Positions 1 through 7,000 of a stretch of 10,234 nucleotides of DNA are shown one piece after another. This DNA comes from Amoebophrya sp. AT5.2 (taxonomy: Eukaryota > Sar > Dinophyceae > Syndiniales > Amoebophryaceae), in NCBI GenBank assembly GCA_005223375.1, contig RXOD01006480.1, positions 1-10,234 on the forward strand, in the 5' to 3' direction. Every line of letters starts with the position of its first letter. Positions within the stretch are counted from its first letter, which is position 1. The notes beneath the pieces were generated by a model. That model had not been told where the DNA came from, ran no database searches, and saw only the letters and a program-made list of their open reading frames with translations. The position numbers and the translations under genes were made by a program.

Positions 1-38
1 GCGTACCAAAAGATGTGGGTCTGCACTTTTTGGTACGC
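1..38. repeat. Perfect 11-bp inverted repeat
   Basis: GCGTACCAAAA at 1-11 pairs with TTTTGGTACGC at 28-38 over a 16-base loop. It could be the end of a foldback inside the intron. Confidence 0.9.
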
Positions 39-132
39 ACTGTCGTCGTTTCGCTCCGGCGGACACAACACCGTGCACGCCTTCTGTAGGACTTGTGTGG
101 AGGGGGCGCGATATTAAACCAGCGATGTTGGT

Positions 133-170
133 AAAAAGTCTCCGTCTACGACTACGGAGAAGTACTTTTT
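133..170. repeat. Interrupted hairpin
   Basis: AAAAAGT + CTCCGT (133-145) pairs with ACGGAG (154-159) and ACTTTTT (164-170), with a 4-base bulge. Confidence 0.8.
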
Positions 171-230
171 ATGTGCTCGCTTTCCACGGCATCGATCGGG
201 TTGCCCGGATGCCGCCTCTAGCGAAGATAA

Positions 231-278
231 CCTACTACAATGGGGCATCATCTAGGTGACCTACTAAAATGGGGCATC
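231..278. repeat. 19-bp direct repeat pair
   Basis: Copies at 231-249 and 260-278 contain CCTACTA(C/A)AATGGGG; ATGGGGCATCTC at 269-280 recurs inverted at 1587-1598 within another intron. Confidence 0.85.
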
Positions 279-449
279 TCCGTAAGAATTCCACCAGCCC
301 GGACTCCTCCGCGCACCAGACACGACCCTTCAGAGCCCCTTGATCGGCAATCTGCGCCAAGGGGACCCATTAGTTAATAGTTACCTTCTATCTACAGCTT
401 CCCACTTATCTCGTCTTCCGCTTATCGCATCGCTGGCCATCTTTCAGAC

Positions 450-1020
450 TTTCATAACGCGGTAGTTGCAGGTTTTGCCGCCCCCCGTGGGCCCCACGAG
501 CATCATTCCGTGCCTGACTTGAATCATGTCGAAGAGCTCGAACATCTTCTGGCAGAAGTAGGGCGTCGGCTGCAATTTCGATTCCACACTGCACTCCTGC
601 AGTTTTTCCGCCAGCTGCCCGTAATCGACTTCGGGGCGGTCGGTCCCCGGGAACAGATCCAGGATGATGTTCTCGAACAGCGGGAGATCGTCGCGCAAAA
701 ACTTCGGCACGTTCACGTCCCTCAGTGCGCGTAATAAAATCTGGAACTCCTCCATATCGGGGTAGATGCGCTTCGACCTCCCGGCGGCCTCGATCACCGT
801 CTTCACCGCGCGCATGCCGTAGTCGTAGTGGTCCTGGGAAGAAAGCTGCTCGGAAGCGAGCTTGAAGGTCGAGACCATCTTCTTGGCCATAGCGCGGCCG
901 CCAGTAAAACCGAAGGCGTAAAACATAATCTCGCCGATCAGCGCATAGTCGGGGACCATCATCGCGCAGGGACGGAAAAGAGCGGAGAGGTTGTCAGGAA
1001 GCTCCGTGCGCCCGGCGTAA
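450..1020 (-). CDS. Dynein heavy chain exon 17 of window (end of AAA1, AAA2 P-loop)
   Basis: It encodes [54 protein letters not shown] and [19 protein letters not shown]. It completes AAA1 (including the arginine of AGR and the C-terminal helices) and enters AAA2, whose P-loop GPTGGGKT lies at 494-471; AAA2 binds nucleotide without cycling in known dyneins. The 3' edge is placed at GT 449-448 (AAA|GTCTGA) because a TGA follows; a GT a few codons earlier is an alternative. This is the longest exon of the window. Confidence 0.93.
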
Positions 1021-4000
1021 CTGAGTTGGGGCACGGGTGAGTTAGTTGATTTCCCCCATCATTGGGCTCGGTTTTCGTTTTGGTCCTGGGGAGAGCTCAA
1101 GCTCATGGATGAACTACTGCGCCTCTACTGCGATGAGGTACTTAAGCTTAACAGCGCGCGTGTGTCGTGATAGATAACAAGTACCGAGGCAAAAAGGATC
1201 GTACCTAAAGTTACACAAGGAAGAGATAAATTATCGGTACCCCGGGTTCATGGTGATGAAGACGTTGAAGGTTGGTCGCATGGCGATCCAGCTGCTCTCG
1301 AACTCGAGCTCCAACACCTCCGAGTACGAGTTCAAATGAGATTTCCCCCCGAACAGGATTAAGAGTTGCTGCGCGATCACGGAGAGCACCTCGATGTAGA
1401 TGCGGTTGAACTCGTCGAAGCAGCACCACGCCCCGCACACCGCCAGGCCCTTGAAGAACCTATGACCGGACCAGGTGGTAAGCGGGTGAACTGGTAAGTG
1501 AATGGCAATGGGTCTCCCCTTGCCCTTGGGTGGCGGATTTTCTTAGGTGGCGAGTGCGTCAAGGCGCTCTGCGCCGGGCGGTTTCAGAGATGCCCCATTG
1601 TCATTGTGGGGGGTAGGAAATGACGTCCACGGGAGATCATGGGAAGCTAGAGGGAAGGGCAAGAGAAAGGCCAGCTACTACTTGGAAACAACGCGATATG
1701 ACCTAAACGCAGGAAAAAAGAGGGCGGCCAGGGTGGCGGTTGGTTGTCAGCCATAGGGAGTGCGCAGGAGTGCCAACCCTGCCGACCTTGCTCAAAACCG
1801 CCCGCGTTGCTGCTGCAGACCTGCTCTCCTTGGGACCCCCAAAGGAAACCCCGAGGAGCCCCCCAAAAAAATCACTTTACCACTTAGCCACTTACCATCT
1901 GGTCTCGCCATAGAACTTCCCCACCATGATGTAGTCCATCTCCGGCGAGCAGTTGAACACCACGCACTGCTTCGCCAGGGCCTTCGCAAGGTCCTTCGTG
2001 GACTCGGTCTTCCCGGTCCCGGCGGGCCCCGCGGGCGCGCCACCGAGATTCAAAGACTGCGCGCCCATCAGGGTCATGTAGCACATATCGGTGAGGGCGG
2101 TAATCACCAGCCGGAACGTGTTCCCGAGATACTCGTAGCCGTAGGGGAAAGAAGTCTGCACCATCCGGACCCACACGTTCTCAATCCCAGTGTCGTCCTC
2201 CTCCCAGTAGTACCTGTGGTCGTGGGGACAGCGAAGTTTCATTTGTATTTGGCGATGGATATGGAATCGGCTAGCAGACTCACGCCGGGTACGAATGCGT
2301 GTTGTGGAGTTGTGGCTGTGCGCTGGGAGCAAGAGCAACGAACTAGTACTAGGGGTTACTTAAAAAATGGACAAGCAAATAAAAGCATGGAGGTGAACAA
2401 GATTATACACAGCAGAAGCAAACCCAAGACTAAATTGACCCCCAATTCAATATACTTACTAGTACCGCAGCTGCGAGATCCATTCGAATGCGTCCTTGCT
2501 GTCCACTTTTTCCTCCATTAGTCTTTGCACGACGTCTTTTGCGTGCACGTCGATGACGACAAGCGCTCCGATTCCATTTCTCTGGAGCTTCGTGATCTTC
2601 CCCCGGACCAACATGACTAGCCCCATCAGCTGATCCCCCAACTTGTCGAAATACCCCGGAATCATGTCTCCCTCGATCGCTTCCTCTACTTCGTCCGTCC
2701 AGTGCACCTGCGACCCGTTCAGCACGCACTGCCCCGGGTGGTCCAGCACCCACTTCGTCCGCTCCGTCTCCACATAGGTCTCGATCGACGCCTGCATCAC
2801 GGCGCGGACGGAGTTGCACATCTCCTTCTCCAATCCCCCCATCCACTCCTCCACGTTCCGGTCCTTCGTCTTCACCTCCTTCGCGCACACGATCTCTTAC
2901 AGAAATGTGATTGAAAAACCCAAACTGTTGAAAGATTCAATTATTGATACCATACTTACACAACAAGACAACGCAGGCCACCCCGTCGTGCACATCGATC
3001 ATAGTGCCAGGCCTCCATAGCTACCCGAGGAACTACAAGACCCCGCCCACCACCAGAACGGTGCCCACCAGAACAATTCCGTTCGGGTTGTTCATCTTCA
3101 TCCTCTTAAATTTTTTCTCCCTCGCTGGAGAAGAGCTCCTGCACCTGCATTTCGGGGTACCTGGTGCAGGAGATCTTCTCCAGCGAGGGGGAAAAAACCA
3201 TCATTACACGACCTGCAGTTCATCATACGCTGGTCGTCATACTGCGTATGAGACCATATTACACAACAAGACAACGCGGCACCAGACCATCCCGTCGTAG
3301 TGCACGTCGAGCATAATGCCAGGCCGTAGGCATAAGTAGCTACCCGACGAACTACATGACCCCGCCCACCACCGGGACAGTGCCACCAGAACAATGAATG
3401 TCGCTCGGGTTATTCCTCTTCATCCTCTTAAATTTTTTCCCCCTCGCTGGAGAAGAGCTCCTGCACCTGCATTTCGGGGTACCTGGTGCAGGAGATCTTC
3501 TCCAGCGAGGGGGAAAAAACCATCATTACGCAACCTACAGTTCTTCATACGCTGGTCGTCATAATGCGTTTATTGCGTATGAGACCATATTACACAACAA
3601 GACAACGCAGGCCACCCCGTCGTAGTGCACGTCGAGCATAATGCCAGGCCGTAGGCATAAGTAGCTACCCGACGAACTACATGACCCCGCCCACCACCGG
3701 GACAGTGCCACCAGAACAATGAATGTCGCTCGGGTTATTCCTCTTCGTCCTCTTAAATTTTTTCTCCCTCGCTGGAGAAGAGCTCCTGCACCTGCATTTC
3801 GGGGCCGAAGGTCACCTTTTTGATGTTCTCGAAAACCTTCGCCAGGAACGGCTGCACCCGCGTCGGGTCTTTTGTTTGTGATAGGATTTCCAGCAGCTCG
3901 TCGTTGGAAAGGAAATAAAACCGCGCGAACGCGTCTCGCTTCGTCTGGAGGTAGTCGTCGAGGCCCTTCTGGACAAACTCGAGGTCGTTGTTGGCGTTCC

Positions 4001-7000
4001 GCCACTTCTCTAATAGCCCCTCGGTAGAGAGAATATTCAACGCGTTGGGGTTCTTGTGGACACGACCCATCCAGTGCCGCCAGAGATGGTCGACCGCCTT
4101 GAACTTCTTACCTGGTCGATGGTGGGGACGCCGATGACGATGAGCAAGTATGAGTATGTTTGTATGTAAAATTGATTGGGACAAGTAGTGGCATCGAATC
4201 TTCGAACGACTGGCGTAAGTAGAGCAGAAACCACTCACCTTCCGTCGGCAGTTGCTTCATGATGTCCGGCGAGTCGAAGATCGGCTGCAGATACATCCAC
4301 GCCCTTTGGACCTTCAGCCACATGTCGATGCACTCGCTGACGTAGAGGAGTTTGGCGGCCCACTCCTCGATCTCCTCCACGAAGGGTTTGTTAAACGGCG
4401 AGAACTGGATCGCCTGCGTCAGCACGTTTTGCTCGTCCAAAATCGCGTTCACCTCCTCCGAGCCGTTGTTAGAGGAGCGGGAAAGAAAAAGTAGAAGTGT
4501 GTTTACTGTTATCACGATCACTGGTGATATTGACATCGAACTCACCTAATTCTAAGTTAGCAGCATCGCTGAGGACAGACCATCGGCCGATACTCGACCC
4601 CGCTGCCCCCACGAGACGACGAGAGGCGAGTATCGCTGAAAAGGCCTACGGCTGCCAGAAGACACCAGGACCACAAAGCTAGACGAGTGCTCCCGGACAC
4701 AAACAACAAGCGATCATCAGAAATAGCGTTCTGCTCGTCCCCAGAATACTGTTCATCGCTCTGATAGCTCACTTTTTCCCGACGTTCTGCCCGACGTTCT
4801 GCATCGATGGCGATGGTCTTAACCTTCAGGATGTAGGTCTCCGTGGTCCTGTAGAACTCCTTGCAGTCGAACTCAACGCTCTCCCACGCCGCCTTCATGC
4901 TGGCCAACTGGCGTTCGATCTGGTACTCCTTCCCACTGCGGTCCCCGATGTCACTGATCTCCTGCACATTCTGCATCAGGCCGAGGTCGATAAAGTTTTG
5001 CAACGTGAAGTTCTCCATCTCGGGACTGATCGGTTTCCCTACCAGCTCGGAAATCTGGGCCCAATGCCGCTCCTTCATGCCCTCGTTGCGCATCGCCACC
5101 ACCAATGGGAGGTACTGTCCAAAGTCAGCCAGCTCATCCTTCACTTGCTCGGTGATGCCGAGGACACCCTTGTAGCTGTCCCCACGCAAAGCGAACGCCT
5201 TCGACGCCTTGAACAACTGCTTGATGCCTGTTTCGAGTTTAATAATATGCGACCTATTGCCTCACTGTCTCATACATTGTCGTTCGATGATCCATCCCGA
5301 TGAGTAGTAGTTTAGCGGGGTCTACTGCTCACCGCTAGATAGGTCTCACTACAGTCGAGTTTTTTTTTTGCCCTCCTCTGCCGCGCCAAACTTCTGTGGT
5401 GGGCCAAAAAGACAGCCTCCGCAGGAGGAGAGGCGCAACCGCAAGGCCTTCAGCGAGAGACTCCGTATAGAAGGTGGAGCGGCGGATAAAGGCCTCGACC
5501 GCGATCGTTATACTTATAGGCTCAAAAAAAATCAATCTTCGAAGTGGGTACCGGTGTTCGTTCTGTCTTCGCAGTCTTTTGCGTCGATTTCCGCAAAGTT
5601 TCCGTTGAAGTAGGATTTCTTCTTCGTCTGCCAGTCCGCCGCCTGCTTCCACAGCACCGAGAATGGCTCCCAGTCGCGCGCCATCACTCCGAGGTTCGAA
5701 TAGTCCCGCGCTTCCACGCCAAACAAAGATTCCTTCAAATTGAACACCTTCGACGTTTCCTGGTTCGACTTGAGCCGTTCTTAGAGGAAGGACAAAAAAT
5801 AGTGAGTGAGGGTCGTGGTCTGGTTTCTTTTGTGATCGTTGATGCTCTGCGCTTCGGAGAACATAGGACTACTTCGAAAATCGAAAATTTCGCCTTGGCT
5901 ACTAGACCGGTAGATAGCGGGGTGCGGGTAGAGGAGTACAACTCCCATAGGACTAGAGCTAGACCGACGCAAGCAGGAAGAGGAAACCACTTGCTTCTAG
6001 CCCATATTAAGCCTCCAGGGGCACTAGGTCCTCCATAGCTCACATTTTTTGCATCGCCTTAACGTTCTGAAATGGATTCCGCCGAGTCGTTGATGCTCTG
6101 GGCGTCGGAGAGGTCGATAAAATTGACGAAATTGGCAATGTCCTCCTCCAGCTCGTGCAAAGTGTCGTCGAAGTGAAACTGCTCGTCCTGGATCTCGCGG
6201 AAAAACGACTTCACCGTGTCCAGGTGCTCTTGGCGAACCTAATCAGGATCGATAGTAGGAGGCGCGGCAACAATTATTCGACTGAGCAGCGACCGACTCA
6301 TTGCTCGATGCCAGCAACCCAAAACCAGCGTCCTTGTTGATCATACACCAAAAACTTCTACGAATCGGTCTAACTCACTGTCCGAAGCCAAGACTACAAC
6401 ATCTATCTTCATTATGAAACATATCAATCTATCTATTCTGCTATACCTCTGCCAGCGTGTCGTGTATGTCTTTCGTGCCTTTGAAGCAGCTCCATTTGAG
6501 GTCGGTGATGTCTTGCGGCACCTTGAGCCGAAAGTCGTCCACGAGGATGTCGTACACGTCGAAGACCTTCTTCGCTTCCACCTCCAGTTTCAACAGCTCG
6601 CCGGGCACCGTCTCCATGTACTCCTTGATCTCCGTGAGCTCTTCCACGTCCTTTTAGAGGTTGAAAAAACTCGTCGACTGAGAACGGTCGCTGGCAGCTT
6701 CCTATGGCTCCTGCAATGAGCGATGGGACCCAACACCGCCATCATCAGGGGGAACGACGCAGCCGTCTCGTCGTGGGCCGTCGGGGCGTATCAGTCGGAG
6801 TCGACACCTACTGCCGATCCTAGACCTCGTCCCTGAAGGGAGGGCGGGGAGCAAAAATCTCCTGTCGGACTGGCAAGGAGGTGTAGTATTCTTGTGACCC
6901 AGACACGGCAAACCTACACGTGGACCTGAGCCTGACTTTTTTCAACCCTTAATCCTTGGGCGCCTTCTTGATGCCGATCTTGATCTTCGTGTACTGGGCC

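Larger units (their letters stand above)
1..449 (-). other. Partial intron downstream of exon 17, no gene seen
   Basis: No frame here continues AAA2 on the minus strand. It holds two hairpins (1-38 and 133-170) and a 19-base direct repeat at 231-249 and 260-278 differing at one base. The next exon must lie outside the window. Confidence 0.7.
2897..3756 (-). mobile_element. Introner-like element F (860 bp), expanded by tandem duplication
   Basis: The gene-strand start is TTAAGAGGACG, like its siblings; the 3' end reads ATTTCTGTAA. Flanking five-base blocks are ATCTC (2892-2896) and ATTTT (3757-3761), three of five matching. Removal joins SSEGEKI to VCAKEV in frame; an AT donor and AG acceptor is the nearest dinucleotide reading. 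It is about three times longer than the others because units at roughly 2945-3248, 3249-3580 and 3581-3804 are near-copies of one another. Confidence 0.82.
2945..3804. repeat. Three tandem units (about 303 and 331 bp apart) overlapping the exon 13 / element F junction
   Basis: The marker TTACACAACAAG occurs at 2956, 3259 and 3590. Each unit includes the block CCCCGCCCACCACC, the TTAA junction and 48 bases of exon 13 end. The third unit runs into the true exon, while the first two instead continue into an inverted copy of the exon end. Units two and three are the more similar pair. Confidence 0.92.

Noticed and set aside
1..449. A further AAA2 exon
   Set aside because: No frame on the minus strand continues the conserved AAA2 pattern after the P-loop; the region has hairpins and direct repeats instead.
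1760..2521. A 253-codon open frame on the plus strand
   Set aside because: It lies opposite exon 15 and crosses two introns; it is rich in R, H, P and L as expected from the complement of GC-rich coding sequence, with no recognisable family.
3111..3197. Transcription terminator hairpin with T-run
   Set aside because: It is inside an intron of a eukaryotic gene, and the arms are explained as copies of the exon end.
2945..3804. CRISPR-like or satellite array
   Set aside because: Only three units of about 300 bp with no spacers, and they include dynein exon sequence.
5776..6067. Plain GT-AG splicing of element D adding one glutamine
   Set aside because: Possible and in frame, but sibling elements B and C have no such option and the exact repeat join is the simpler common explanation; not excluded.
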